A stretch of 64,000 nt of DNA from Candidatus Defluviilinea gracilis (GCA_016716235.1 JADJWS010000003.1:62001-126000); one strand, 5' to 3'; positions 15,957-25,575 are shown, counted from the stretch's first letter. The notes: generated from the letters alone by a model not told the origin. A program made the numbers and translations.

Positions 15957-16888
15957 GGTTCCATGATGGCATGGCTGGCAAAATCGAGGCGGGCAACTTG
16001 CTCTTCGGTCAATCGCCACCCGAGGGCGCCGGCGTTCTGCCGGGCTTGCGCGGAGTTTTTCGCGCCGGGGATGGGCAGGGCTCCTTTGCAGATCACCCAG
16101 TTCAATGCCACTTGAGCGCAGGATTTGCCCCCATGATCCTGCCCGATTTCCGTCATCAATTTCAATAACGGTTGGATTTTGGGGATGAGTTCTTTGTACT
16201 TCCGCGCGCGAGAACCGCTCGGCATATTCTCCGCGTTATATTTCCCAGCCAATAAACCGCGCTCAAGCGGACAGTAGGCGATCAGGCGGATACCCAGTTC
16301 TTTACAACGCGCCAACACTCCGCGCTTTTCTATCGTGCGGTTCAGCAGGCTGTAGTGCACTTGATTCGAAGCCAGTTGAATGCCGTTTCGCGCCAATGCG
16401 GAATACGCCGCCACCATACGGGCATGACCAAAATTTGACGCGCCGACCGCGCGGGTCATTCCGCTTTTCACGCACTCCGCCAAGCCATCCATCAAAAGAT
16501 CGGTGCTCATCGTCAGGCTGGGCCAATGGATCTGGTACAAGTCCACGCTGTCGACGCCAAGACGGGCGAGGCTACCTTTCAACGCGCGCGGGAGCGCGCC
16601 TTTTGTAAACCGCCAGGGCCAGGGGAAAAATTTTGTAGCGATCAAGACGGGCTGGGCGGTCTCTTTGATAAAACGCCCAAGCAACCTCTCCGAAAGCCCG
16701 TTACCATATAACTCTGCCGTATCTACAAAGCGGATGCCCTCTTCGATCGCCATCTCGAAAGCCTGCCGCACATCCTCAACACCATAGCCATGCCCATATT
16801 GCCAAACCGCGCGATCGCCCCATTGCATGGCGCCCAACCCCATCTCAATCGCGTGTAAAAACCTGGTATCTTCGCTAACGTTGGTCAA
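15938..16888 (-). CDS. Aldo/keto reductase
   Basis: This NADPH-dependent oxidoreductase has a TIM-barrel fold. The catalytic tetrad is visible: Asp and Tyr in VDTAELYGNG, Lys in IATKFF and His in YQIHWPS. The C-terminal cofactor region includes ALNWVICKGALPIPGAKN. It resembles the plant pyridoxal reductase/AKR subgroup with the LGLGTMQWGDR-like start (here MGLGAMQWGDR). The start is uncertain: a TTG at 16888 has Shine-Dalgarno GGAG at a good distance, and upstream codons add residues that do not look conserved. The product is 316 residues from that TTG. The physiological substrate is unknown. Its stop codon lies inside its terminator. Confidence 0.85.
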   Translation of the reverse strand: MTNVSEDTRFLHAIEMGLGAMQWGDRAVWQYGHGYGVEDVRQAFEMAIEEGIRFVDTAELYGNGLSERLLGRFIKETAQPVLIATKFFPWPWRFTKGALPRALKGSLARLGVDSVDLYQIHWPSLTMSTDLLMDGLAECVKSGMTRAVGASNFGHARMVAAYSALARNGIQLASNQVHYSLLNRTIEKRGVLARCKELGIRLIAYCPLERGLLAGKYNAENMPSGSRARKYKELIPKIQPLLKLMTEIGQDHGGKSCAQVALNWVICKGALPIPGAKNSAQARQNAGALGWRLTEEQVARLDFASHAIMEPTMTAH

Positions 16889-17077
16889 GGCGTTTTCTCC
16901 ATGGGAACTGCGGCATTGTATCTTAAAATATGACGGTCTCATAGCCAGCCCGAACAATCCGGGATAAAATTCAGCCCGCCAATCCAACATTGGAACTGAC
17001 GGAGCGCAAATTCCTCGCCTCGTTCCTCTCCCACCGGGAGAGGAGGTTTGCTCCCCCTGAGTTCCAGGGAGATGACT

Positions 17078-17788
17078 GTGACCTCAAAACCCGAATCGCG
17101 GGATTTTGAATCCGCTTCGGACCTCAGCCTGAGGCTGGGTCTGCCCTTTTCAAATTTATCCCTGCTGACGCGCGCCCTCACCCACCGTTCGTATGTCAAC
17201 GAGAATCAAAATTCGTCGGCGGATAACGAACGGCTGGAATTTCTCGGCGATGCCGTGCTCGACTTTATCGTTGGGGCATGGGTGTATCATCGCTTCCCGG
17301 AAATGCCAGAAGGCGAGTTGACTAAAATCCGTTCTGCCATTGTGCGCAATGACCAGTTGGCGAAATTCGCGCGGACGCTGAACCTTGGTCCGGCGCTTCG
17401 GCTGGGACGCGGCGAGTTCCTCTCCGGCGGTCACTCGCGCGACGCCTTGCTCGGGTCGTTGTTCGAGGCGGTGGTCGGCGCCGTCTACCTGGATTCAGGC
17501 TTGGGGGCGGTGGAGGCGTTCGTCAATCCCCTGCTGGAAGATGTGCGGGAATCGGTCTTGTCAAAAATCCACGACGCAAAAAGTTTGTTACAGGAGTGGG
17601 CGCAGGCGCAGAAACTACACCCGCCTCGGTACCGGACAATTTCGACTAGCGGACCCGACCATGCCAAGGAATTCGAAGTGGACGTTGAGGTCGGCGGACA
17701 AGTTGCCGGGCGAGGGAACGGCACCAGCAAACACACTGCCGAACACGCCGCCGCGCAAGATGCCTTGAAAAATCTTGAGATCGAGTGA
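17078..17788 (+). CDS. rnc: Ribonuclease III
   Basis: This enzyme cleaves double-stranded RNA in rRNA and mRNA processing. The 236-residue protein has the catalytic signature NERLEFLGDAVL (about residues 49-60) and a second acidic pair in DALLGSLFEAVVGAVYLDSG, followed by a C-terminal dsRNA-binding domain (about 163-235) that ends with SKHTAEHAAAQDALKNL. The GTG start at 17078 has AGGGAG six bases upstream. An ATG at 17072 touches that Shine-Dalgarno, and a TTG at 17048 follows AGGAGG too closely. It precedes smc, a common bacterial pairing. Confidence 0.93.
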   Translation: MTSKPESRDFESASDLSLRLGLPFSNLSLLTRALTHRSYVNENQNSSADNERLEFLGDAVLDFIVGAWVYHRFPEMPEGELTKIRSAIVRNDQLAKFARTLNLGPALRLGRGEFLSGGHSRDALLGSLFEAVVGAVYLDSGLGAVEAFVNPLLEDVRESVLSKIHDAKSLLQEWAQAQKLHPPRYRTISTSGPDHAKEFEVDVEVGGQVAGRGNGTSKHTAEHAAAQDALKNLEIE

Positions 17789-17813
17789 TGTAAAAGTTCA
17801 AATCAGCAAAAAA

Positions 17814-17877
17814 GCAAATAGGCAAATGAGCAAATGAGCAAATGAGCAAATAGGCAAATGAGCAAATGGGCAAATGG
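17814..17877. repeat. Octamer tandem repeat between rnc and smc
   Basis: Eight units of GCAAATGA-like octamers (variants GCAAATAG and GCAAATGG) run head to tail. They are followed up to 17990 by AATCGTAAATC repeats. This is a slippage-prone spacer with no gene. Confidence 0.85.
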
Positions 17878-17993
17878 GCAAGACAATCAATCGTCAATCG
17901 TAAATCGTAAATCTGGTCTCGGTACGCCCTCCAAAAACATTCGGGCTACTCGACCATCAATCTGAAATCGTAAATCTAAAATCGTAAATCAAA

Positions 17994-20900
17994 ATGCCTC
18001 TAAGACTCAAATCACTCGAACTGCAAGGATACAAAACATTCGCATCGAAGACCACCTTCGAATTCGCGAGCGGGATCACCGCCATCGTCGGACCGAACGG
18101 CTCGGGCAAATCGAACATCGCCGACGCGCTCCGCTGGGTATTGGGCGAACAATCGTACGCGTTGTTGCGCGGCAAAAAGACCGAAGATATGATCTTCAAC
18201 GGTTCGGAACACCGCGCCCGCGCCGGCATGGCGTCTGCCCACATCTTATTCGACAATACCGCCAACTGGCTTCCGCTCGACTTCACCGAAGTCGGCATGA
18301 CCCGGCGCGCCTACCGCGACGGTCACAACGATTACCTATTAAATAATCAACAAGTGCGCCTGCGCGATTTGAATGAAATCCTCGCCGCTTCCGGGTTATC
18401 GGAGCGGACGTATACGATTCTAGGGCAGGGACTCGTGGACGCGTCGCTGGCGTTGAAAGCCGATGAGCGCCGCCGCTTGTTCGAGGAAGCCGCCGGGGTG
18501 GGCTTGTACCGCGTCCGCCGCGAAGACGCCCTGAAACGACTCGACAATACGGAACGCAATCTCGAACGCGTCCTCGACATCATGTCTGAATTGGAGCCGC
18601 GCTTGCGGAGCCTTGAACGACAGGCAAAACGCGCCATCGAATTTTCACGCGCGCAAGCCGACTTGAAAATTATTTTGCGCGAATGGTATGGGTATCATTG
18701 GCACCGCGCCCAACAAGAATTGACCACCGCAAAAGAAACCGTTAAAGGGCAGGAGGCGCGCGTGACGGAAGCGCGGGAGGCTCATCAGCAGGCGCAAGAT
18801 GAGTACAACGCATTCCGTGAAAAGTTCGTCGGTCTGCGGGCGGAGTTGAACACGTGGCATCGCGCCTCCTCTGAATTGCACAGCCAGCGCGAGGAAGCAA
18901 GCCGCGAACTTGCCGTGCTTGAAGAACGCAGGCGGTCCTTGCTCGCGTCGCAAACCTCCATGCTCACCGAACAAGAACGCGCCGGCGATGAAGAAAAGAT
19001 CGCGCGCGCGCGTATCGAAGAAACCGGGCGCGAGTTCGAGCGTTTACAAGCCGAATACAACGAGGCGCAACAACAACTCGGAGACGCGCAACAAAAATTA
19101 CAAACCCGCCAACTGGATCGCGCCGCGCTTGAGGAAAAGATCCAATCTGCCCGCGCTCAAATTGAAAAATGGACAACCCAGCGCGCTGAATCACAAGCCC
19201 GGTTCGATGAATTAACCCTGCGGGTCGACGCATTGCAAACGCGGCTGGAGGAAACAGGCAGGAGCATGCTATCCGCTGAAACGGATGCCAAGACAGCTGG
19301 CGATACATTTGCCGAAGCGCGGAAAAACCGGGAAGAAGCCGAAGCGGTGTTGAAGGAAGCGCAAGAGAAGGTGGAACGCGGTAAGTTAAAAGTGGATTCG
19401 TTGGAAGGCGCGCGGCGCGCGAAGAATGAGGAACGCGCGGGGACTCTCGCCGAGCATACGCGCGTCAAAACGCAGATGGAAGTGTTGGAACAAGCCGAAC
19501 AATCGCTGGCGGGCTATGCCGAAGGCGCGCGCTTTTTGCTCGATGCGGCGCGGCAGTTCAAACTCAAACGCGCGCGCGGCGCGTTGAGCGCGTTGCTCGA
19601 TGTGCCCGCGCACCTCGAAACCGCGATCTCCGCCGCGCTCGGCGATACCCTCGACGCCATTTTGCTGGACGCCGACGAGATCGAAGACGCCCTGCAACTG
19701 CTCGAAGCAGACGAAGCAGGACGAGCCGTGCTTCTGCCCGTCGAACATCTTGCGCGCGAGATACTATCGAAGCCCGGCGATGACGATTGCATCGGCGTCG
19801 CTTCTGAGCTTGTCAACGTCAGCGAGGAGTTGCAGGCGGCGGCGCGGGTGATGCTTGGTCATACGTTGATCGCGCGCGACCGCTCGTCGGCGCGACGCAT
19901 GGTCCGCGATTTGCCGACTCACGCGCGCGTGGTGACACTACAAGGGGAAGTTTTCCGCGGTGATGGGGTGATTATTGCCGGGAAGACCGCTTCTTCCTCC
20001 GCCCTACGGCGGCCTCGCCAAAAGCGAGAGTTGACCGAAGCCCTCGCCGCGTTGAGCGCGCAGATCGAGTCGTTGAACGGCGAGGTCGATTCGCTTTCCG
20101 CGCAAATGGAGGATGCCGCGCGGGTGATGAGTCAAGCCGAGGGCGAGGCGCGCGAGTGGCGCCTGAGGTTGGAGGAAACGCAGACGCTGGAGAATCAGGC
20201 TGGGTTGGAGTCTGAAGCGGCGCGTCGTCAGTTCGAATGGCAGAAGGGGCAACAAAGTCAACTTGAAGCGGACGCCGGCGAGGCGGCATCCGCACAGAAT
20301 ACTCTCTTGAAAACGTTATCAGATATCGAGGCGCAATCCGCGGGCGCGCAAGAGGAAGTGAAATTGCTTGCCGCGCAATTGACCGAGACCGACCTGGCAG
20401 AGACTCAATCGAAGGCGGCGTATTGGGGCACGCGCGTTGCGGTTGTGGAACGCGCGTTGGAAGATGCGCGGGCGAGGAAAGAGGAACGCTCGAGCGAGGT
20501 GGAGCGGTTCGATGCCCGCCGCGCTGAAATTTCGGCAAGGGCTTCGGATGTTGAAACTTCGTTGAGCGAGTTGGAACATTCAAAAACCTTGTTCCGCGAG
20601 CGTGAAAGCGAATTACAAATACAGATCGGGGAATTGCGCGTGAAGATTGAGCCTTCCGAGAAGGTGTTGGAAACCGCTGAACAAGAGGAAGCGCGATTGC
20701 AAGATGGCGAGGCGAACGCGCAGAGGGCGCTGGCATCCGCTGAACGGTTGATGGGACAAGCGCAATTGGAACATCTGCGGAAGCAGGAAGCGCTCGATAA
20801 TTTGCGCCAGAAAATCTCCGATGATTTCGGTCTGGTGATGTTCGAGTATGCCGAGGATGTTTCGGATCCGGTGCCGTTACCGCTGGATGGTATGGTGGAG

Positions 20901-21599
20901 GAATTGCCGGTTGTGACAGAAATTACTCCCGACCTGGAGGGGCAGTTAACCCAGAATCGTTCGCGCGTGCGCCGGTTGGGTCCGGTGAATCCGGAGGCGA
21001 AGCAGGAATTCGACGCTGAGTCTGAGCGGTATTCGTTCATGAAGACTCAATTGGAGGATTTACGCAAAGCCGAAACGGACTTGCGCCAGGTGATGGCGGA
21101 ACTCGATGAGTTGACAAAACAATCGTTCGCGAAGACGTTCGATTTGGTGGATAAACAATTCCGCGCCATGTTCACTCGTCTGTTCGGCGGAGGGTCGGCG
21201 CGGCTTGCGTTGACCGACCCCGATAATTTGGTTGAGACAGGGATCGAGATCGAAGCGCGTTTGCCTGGTCGGCGCGAGCAGGGGCTGGCGTTGCTCTCAG
21301 GCGGCGAGCGAAGTTTGACGGCGGTGGCGCTGGTGTTTGCGTTGCTCAAAGTGTCGCCTACCCCGGTCTGTGTCATGGATGAGGTGGACGCGATGCTGGA
21401 TGAGGCGAACGTGGGGCGGTTCCGCGATCTATTGCAGGAGTTGAGCAAGGAAACGCAGTTCATCGTCATCACGCATAACCGCAACACGGTGCAGGCGGCA
21501 GATGTGATCTATGGCATTACGATGGGGCGCGATTCGGCAAGCCAGATGATCAGCCTGCGGTTGGATCAGGTAACGGAAGATATGTTGAAACGAGGTTAA
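17994..21599 (+). CDS. smc: Chromosome segregation protein SMC (condensin)
   Basis: SMC forms ATP-driven rings that compact and segregate the chromosome. The 1201-residue protein has the usual parts in order: Walker A GPNGSGKSN (about residues 32-40), a long coiled coil, a hinge around residues 510-660 (YAEGARFLLDAA to RDGVIIAGK-like region), a return coiled coil, and the C-terminal signature LLSGGERSLTAVAL with Walker B PVCVMDEVDAMLDEANVGRF (about 1120-1145). It follows rnc and a repeat spacer. ScpA and ScpB genes are not in the window. No frameshift is seen over 3.6 kb. Confidence 0.97.
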   Translation: MPLRLKSLELQGYKTFASKTTFEFASGITAIVGPNGSGKSNIADALRWVLGEQSYALLRGKKTEDMIFNGSEHRARAGMASAHILFDNTANWLPLDFTEVGMTRRAYRDGHNDYLLNNQQVRLRDLNEILAASGLSERTYTILGQGLVDASLALKADERRRLFEEAAGVGLYRVRREDALKRLDNTERNLERVLDIMSELEPRLRSLERQAKRAIEFSRAQADLKIILREWYGYHWHRAQQELTTAKETVKGQEARVTEAREAHQQAQDEYNAFREKFVGLRAELNTWHRASSELHSQREEASRELAVLEERRRSLLASQTSMLTEQERAGDEEKIARARIEETGREFERLQAEYNEAQQQLGDAQQKLQTRQLDRAALEEKIQSARAQIEKWTTQRAESQARFDELTLRVDALQTRLEETGRSMLSAETDAKTAGDTFAEARKNREEAEAVLKEAQEKVERGKLKVDSLEGARRAKNEERAGTLAEHTRVKTQMEVLEQAEQSLAGYAEGARFLLDAARQFKLKRARGALSALLDVPAHLETAISAALGDTLDAILLDADEIEDALQLLEADEAGRAVLLPVEHLAREILSKPGDDDCIGVASELVNVSEELQAAARVMLGHTLIARDRSSARRMVRDLPTHARVVTLQGEVFRGDGVIIAGKTASSSALRRPRQKRELTEALAALSAQIESLNGEVDSLSAQMEDAARVMSQAEGEAREWRLRLEETQTLENQAGLESEAARRQFEWQKGQQSQLEADAGEAASAQNTLLKTLSDIEAQSAGAQEEVKLLAAQLTETDLAETQSKAAYWGTRVAVVERALEDARARKEERSSEVERFDARRAEISARASDVETSLSELEHSKTLFRERESELQIQIGELRVKIEPSEKVLETAEQEEARLQDGEANAQRALASAERLMGQAQLEHLRKQEALDNLRQKISDDFGLVMFEYAEDVSDPVPLPLDGMVEELPVVTEITPDLEGQLTQNRSRVRRLGPVNPEAKQEFDAESERYSFMKTQLEDLRKAETDLRQVMAELDELTKQSFAKTFDLVDKQFRAMFTRLFGGGSARLALTDPDNLVETGIEIEARLPGRREQGLALLSGGERSLTAVALVFALLKVSPTPVCVMDEVDAMLDEANVGRFRDLLQELSKETQFIVITHNRNTVQAADVIYGITMGRDSASQMISLRLDQVTEDMLKRG

Positions 21600-21644
21600 A
21601 AGTTAGTTCGGCGGCAAGGTAATATAATCAGCAACCAAAGAAAT

Positions 21645-22910
21645 ATGATATATGACTTCTACGAAATACTAGGTCGAGGCATCATTGCAGCGCGTACGAG
21701 GCGATATAAAGAAGCACTCAAGATACTGAGCCTTGCTGCAAGAATAGAGCCTTCCAATCCACGTGTTTGGTTATGGTTAGCAACAGTATCTGAAACAACT
21801 GCACGAAAGCAGCAATATTTACAAGAAGCATTAAAAGTTGCCCCCGATACCTTTGCCGCCCGTGTGCTGCTTGACCGTTTAAATCGAACAGAAACCACTT
21901 CAAACCAGAAAAACTCTGATCTTGTAATATTTACGTGTTCAAATTGCGGCGGTAAACAACGATTTGATCCTGATATTCTAGGTATGCAGTGCGAGTACTG
22001 TGGCAAAATTGAGTATTTGACATTGGAAAGCGCGTCACAGGCTGAATCTTCCCTGAGCGAAGTTCTCCAAAGCGATTCGGGAAATTGGGCATGTATAGAG
22101 TCGCAATCCACTTGTAGCGCCTGTGGAGCAAAGACATCTCATCCCTCTAGCCAAATGACAATAAGGTGTCCCTTCTGCAATTCGGACATGATAACCACAC
22201 AATCTCCCACTCCTAACCTTGTTTCTCCCGCTGGGATTGTGCCCTTTCAATACCACAGGAATGACATTTTAGAAATTATCGCTAAGCAATGGGACATTCA
22301 AACAAGAAAACTTTCGCAACTCATCAACGCACAGGAGATTACGCTTGCGTCTATATATCTACCTTTTTGGACATTTGATGGAACTGTGCAAATTTTTTGC
22401 GCATTAGGGTATCGTGTTCCGCCTGTTACATACTCACCACAAGAGCGGGTAATATTCAAAGGAGAGTGGCCCCTCGAAAAAAGTTGGTTTGAATGCGACA
22501 TTGACGATTTGTTGGTGTATGCTGCTCGAAGTGTGCCACACGATTCGATTACTTCAATTTTTCCTTTTGACCTGAAATCAATCCTTGAATATCGCCCTGA
22601 GATACTGGCTGGCTGGCAAGCCGAAAATTATCAAATTGCACTTGAAGACGCCGCTATCGTGTCTCATAAAATTATGCGAGATATTGCTTTTAAGAGAGCC
22701 GTGCACCGAAGTTTATTTATGCTAGAGTCTGATATGCTTCAAGATGATGTACTAGTTTTTGATAAAACCTATAAATTGCTTCTTCTTCCCGTATGGGTTG
22801 TCAATAGAAAAACTTCAAATGATATTTTCCACATGTTTATCAATGGACAATCTGGAAAAATATCTGAGAGCAAGTCGAGTTGGTTAAGTTTATTAAAATG
22901 GAAAACTTGA
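21645..22910 (+). CDS. TPR and zinc-ribbon protein of unknown function
   Basis: This 421-residue protein begins with a TPR-like pair of helices (about residues 8-85, RRYKEALKILSLAARIEPSN). Zinc ribbons follow: CSNCGGKQRF...CEYCGK (about 101-124) and CSACGAKTS...CPFCNS (about 145-172). The rest is a globular part with LPFWTFDGTVQ and a second LLLLPVWVV. Similar architectures (zinc ribbons, then a YLPFWTF strand) occur in uncharacterised proteins sometimes annotated as TFIIB-type or PriA-like zinc-ribbon proteins. The gene is clearly more AT-rich than smc and the foldase gene beside it and has no operon partner. Transfer is likely; the function is unknown. Confidence 0.65.
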   Translation: MIYDFYEILGRGIIAARTRRYKEALKILSLAARIEPSNPRVWLWLATVSETTARKQQYLQEALKVAPDTFAARVLLDRLNRTETTSNQKNSDLVIFTCSNCGGKQRFDPDILGMQCEYCGKIEYLTLESASQAESSLSEVLQSDSGNWACIESQSTCSACGAKTSHPSSQMTIRCPFCNSDMITTQSPTPNLVSPAGIVPFQYHRNDILEIIAKQWDIQTRKLSQLINAQEITLASIYLPFWTFDGTVQIFCALGYRVPPVTYSPQERVIFKGEWPLEKSWFECDIDDLLVYAARSVPHDSITSIFPFDLKSILEYRPEILAGWQAENYQIALEDAAIVSHKIMRDIAFKRAVHRSLFMLESDMLQDDVLVFDKTYKLLLLPVWVVNRKTSNDIFHMFINGQSGKISESKSSWLSLLKWKT

Positions 22911-23025
22911 AACTACAAAAAAAGGATAATGCCTTGCACAAAGCCGCCGAACAAAGCATGCATCTGACGCTGGGGATTCTACGCACATCTCAAGCATTTT
23001 CACACGCCTTAGCATTTTTCTGGCT

Positions 23026-23042
23026 GGACGGCTTCGCCGTCC
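23026..23042 (+). other. Short GC-rich hairpin downstream of the zinc-ribbon gene
   Basis: GGACGGC-TTC-GCCGTCC is a perfect 7-bp hairpin 116 nt past the stop. It lacks a T tract, so it is at best a weak terminator. The remainder of this 245-nt gap shows nothing else except the terminator at 23106. Confidence 0.35.
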
Positions 23043-23105
23043 CCGCCCCAGCGCAGGTAACGCACACCGTTAGTTAGGGATGCGGTAGAGAGTCATGTAT
23101 CAAAA

Positions 23106-23138
23106 AAATCGCCCTGTTCGTATTGAACAGGGCGATTT
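23106..23138 (-). terminator. Rho-independent terminator of the rpsF-ssb-rpsR-foldase operon
   Basis: A 14-bp perfect stem with a 5-nt loop lies 17 nt past the foldase stop and is followed on the minus strand by seven T residues. Confidence 0.85.
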
Positions 23139-23155
23139 GATTCTGAGCAAGAAGG

Positions 23156-24445
23156 TTATTGACCGAACCCGGCTGGCGCGGGCGGAACACGCTCCTGCCA
23201 GTCGAAGGTCTCGATCTTGGATTCTTCTTCTATCTTTGCCAGCCATTCGGTGAAGGCGGTGTCTTGCGCCTGACGATATTGGCTCGCGTTGAGCGGAATC
23301 TCGGCGCGACCGAGCACTTGAATAATATGATATCCGAACTGGCTTTTGACCGGCTCGCCGATCACGCCGATCTCCTGGCTGAAGGCGGCGTTTTCGAACT
23401 CGGGCACCATCATCCCTTTGCCGAACCATCCCAGGTCGCCGCCGTTGACTGCGGAGCCTGTATCCTTCGATACTTTGCGGGCAACTTCGGCAAAATCATA
23501 ACCCAGGTCGAAATAGGCTTGCGCGTTGCTGACTCCGGCGAGGGTATCGACAAGGATATGTCGCGCCCAAACTTGTTCTTGCGCGCGCGGAACATCGGCG
23601 GTTACTTTTTCAAATACCTTGTCGCGGATCAAGCCATATTCATACACGGCGAGCAAGGTTTCTTCGCTGAAGCCGCTGTTGTCTTTGAAGTTCGCTATCG
23701 CGGTGGCGTATTGCAAGTTATAGCCTTCGAGAGTGTAGGGCGTGGCGGTGGCGGTGGCGGGCAGCGGAACAAACGTCGGGGTAGCCGGCGCCGCGGTGGA
23801 GGTGGCAGTCGCGGTCATAGCAGGATCCGGCGTTCCCGTCGGTGTGACGGTGGAGGTGGGCGCGGGCGAGGGAGTGAACGTGGAGGGGTATAACGTCAAC
23901 TGCTGGGACGAGAGGGTTGGGAAATCGACCGCAGTCGGTGTGACTGTGGGCGTCTTGGTCCCGTTCGGGAAAAATCCATACGCCGCCTGGATCGCGGCAT
24001 CCACTTCCTCTTTTGTCACCACAATTCCCATCTTTTCGGCTTCCTGCCGCACGAGAATCTCCGTCTTCAAGTTGTCCAGCGTTTGCTGACCCAACAGGGT
24101 TGGGGTCTGCAAGGTGAAGGCAACCGATTGCATTTGCTGGGTGGTATCCAAGCCAAAATTTTGCTGGAATTGCAGGTTCTGATATTCGTTCAAGAGGATC
24201 AGCCGTTGCACCTGCACGCGCTCTTGAAATTCTTTCGTGGTGACTTCCTGCCCGTTGATCGTCATGACCGGGTCGTTCAATTGCAGGTAATTCAGATTGA
24301 GATAACCATACCCGATGATCGCCGCTACCAGCACAATTCCGCCCACGGCGATCCAACGCGCCAGTCGGGCTTGCTGGCGATCGCGTTCGAGGCGGGCAAC
24401 GTGTTTCTTGGTGACAGCCCGCGGTGGTTGGCTTTGATTGCTCAT
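23156..24445 (-). CDS. Membrane-anchored parvulin-type peptidyl-prolyl isomerase
   Basis: This foldase would help exported proteins fold outside the membrane. The 429-residue protein has one N-terminal membrane helix (about residues 31-50), a SurA-like N-terminal chaperone region (about 55-165), a Thr/Pro/Ala-rich linker (about 165-235) and a parvulin rotamase domain (about 290-400) with VWARHILV, DTGSAVNGGDLGWFGKGMMVPEFE and QFGYHIIQV. The linker splits the chaperone helices from the rotamase domain, as in other Chloroflexota PrsA-like proteins. It starts 6 nt after rpsR, so it belongs to that operon. Confidence 0.9.
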   Translation of the reverse strand: MSNQSQPPRAVTKKHVARLERDRQQARLARWIAVGGIVLVAAIIGYGYLNLNYLQLNDPVMTINGQEVTTKEFQERVQVQRLILLNEYQNLQFQQNFGLDTTQQMQSVAFTLQTPTLLGQQTLDNLKTEILVRQEAEKMGIVVTKEEVDAAIQAAYGFFPNGTKTPTVTPTAVDFPTLSSQQLTLYPSTFTPSPAPTSTVTPTGTPDPAMTATATSTAAPATPTFVPLPATATATPYTLEGYNLQYATAIANFKDNSGFSEETLLAVYEYGLIRDKVFEKVTADVPRAQEQVWARHILVDTLAGVSNAQAYFDLGYDFAEVARKVSKDTGSAVNGGDLGWFGKGMMVPEFENAAFSQEIGVIGEPVKSQFGYHIIQVLGRAEIPLNASQYRQAQDTAFTEWLAKIEEESKIETFDWQERVPPAPAGFGQ

Positions 24446-24451
24446 ACGTGT

Positions 24452-24745
24452 TTATCGGTTCGCGTCTGCGTGCGCGCCGGTAAATGGAATCAAAGCAATA
24501 TGACGCGCCTGTTTCACTGCCGCGGCGACCACACGCTGATGACGCGCGCATGCGCCGGTTTGGCGGCGCGGGCGAATGCGCCCATCATCGCCGATGTATT
24601 TTCTCAGCAAGTCGATCTTTTTGTAATCGATCACCAGGGATTTGTCGGCGCAAAACTGGCAAAACTTTGGTTTTGCAAAGAAACGGCGTTCGCCGCCTCC
24701 TTCGCCGCCTTCGTGCGATCTGCGTTGTTCTCTTTCTTCAGCCAT
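24452..24745 (-). CDS. rpsR: 30S ribosomal protein S18
   Basis: S18 binds the platform of the 30S subunit together with S6. The 97-residue protein contains the conserved core SLVIDYKKIDLLRKYIGDDG (about residues 36-55) and RIRPRRQTGACARHQRVVAAAVKQAR. Cysteines in FCQFCADK with a later Cys and His suggest the zinc-binding form. The N-terminal 20 residues are a charged, Gly-rich extension. It lies in the classical rpsF-ssb-rpsR order. Confidence 0.96.
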   Translation of the reverse strand: MAEEREQRRSHEGGEGGGERRFFAKPKFCQFCADKSLVIDYKKIDLLRKYIGDDGRIRPRRQTGACARHQRVVAAAVKQARHIALIPFTGAHADANR

Positions 24746-24804
24746 GATAGTACTCCGTTATTTCTTTCAGCAGACATCCACAGTGGATGCCCGCCTCTGT
24801 GTCG

Positions 24805-25230
24805 TTAAAATGGAAATTCATCTTCCGGCGGGGTGGGCGAGTCGGTGTCGCGCGATTCAGACTCGGCGGGAGTGTGTCCGTGCTGGTTTTGGTCGCGGCG
24901 GTCGCCCAGCATGATCATCTCATTGGCAACGATCTCCACGCTGGAATGTTTGACGCCTTCTTTATCGTCCCAGCGGCGGGTCTGCAATCGTCCATCGATG
25001 TAAACCTGCTTTCCTTTGTTGAGATACTGCTTGCAGGTTTCTGCCAGACTCCCGAAGGCAACAATATTGAACCATTCGGTTTCGCTGTGACGCTCGCCGT
25101 CGTTCGTATTCCATGAACGGCTGACCGCCACAGTAAAGGTAGTGACAGGCTTCCCGGCAGGCGTATAACGCATTTCAGGTTCGCGCCCGAGATGACCAAT
25201 GATCTGAACTTTGTTCAATCCGCGGCTCAT
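24805..25230 (-). CDS. ssb: Single-stranded DNA-binding protein
   Basis: SSB coats single-stranded DNA in replication and repair. The 141-residue protein has the OB-fold start LNKVQIIGHLGREPEMRYTP (about residues 4-23), core elements FTVAVSRSWN and TEWFNIVAFG, and a C-terminal acidic tip ending DEFPF, which recruits partner proteins. The linker between fold and tip is short. It lies between rpsF and rpsR, the common bacterial arrangement. Confidence 0.96.
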   Translation of the reverse strand: MSRGLNKVQIIGHLGREPEMRYTPAGKPVTTFTVAVSRSWNTNDGERHSETEWFNIVAFGSLAETCKQYLNKGKQVYIDGRLQTRRWDDKEGVKHSSVEIVANEMIMLGDRRDQNQHGHTPAESESRDTDSPTPPEDEFPF

Positions 25231-25266
25231 TTCAACTCCTTGTGTTCCAAACCAGAAAAAGACCGA

Positions 25267-25548
25267 CTACGCCACCGTCAACATGTGACGCATGACCGGT
25301 TCCAGAAAGCGGATATTGCGTTCCAAATCGGACGTGGACTTGGGGTTGATGGTCAGGTTCAAAAGAACGTATTGACCTTCGCGTTGTTTGTGGATGTTGT
25401 ACGCCAACCTTCGGCGTCCCCAAATATCCACTTTGTCCACGGTGCCGCCGGCTTCCGTCACCCAACCTTGAATCTTTTCGACCGCGCCTTTAAACGCGGT
25501 TTCGTCCAGATCAGGCTGGATAATGCAAACCAATTCATAATTTCGCAT
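25267..25548 (-). CDS. rpsF: 30S ribosomal protein S6
   Basis: S6 pairs with S18 on the 30S platform. The 93-residue product begins MRNYELVCIIQPDLDE and contains KVDIWGRRRLAYNIHKQREG (about residues 44-63), the S6 signature. The ATG at 25548 has a strong Shine-Dalgarno (AAAGGAGG). An upstream in-frame extension of 25 codons is read through the leader hairpin and is not conserved. It is the first gene of the rpsF-ssb-rpsR-foldase operon and faces away from an aminotransferase gene. Confidence 0.95.
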   Translation of the reverse strand: MRNYELVCIIQPDLDETAFKGAVEKIQGWVTEAGGTVDKVDIWGRRRLAYNIHKQREGQYVLLNLTINPKSTSDLERNIRFLEPVMRHMLTVA

Positions 25549-25575
25549 GAGGGTATTCCTCCTTTCCATGGGATT

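Noticed and set aside
17814..17877. A CRISPR array
   Set aside because: The 8-bp units are directly adjacent with no spacers and no cas genes are nearby.
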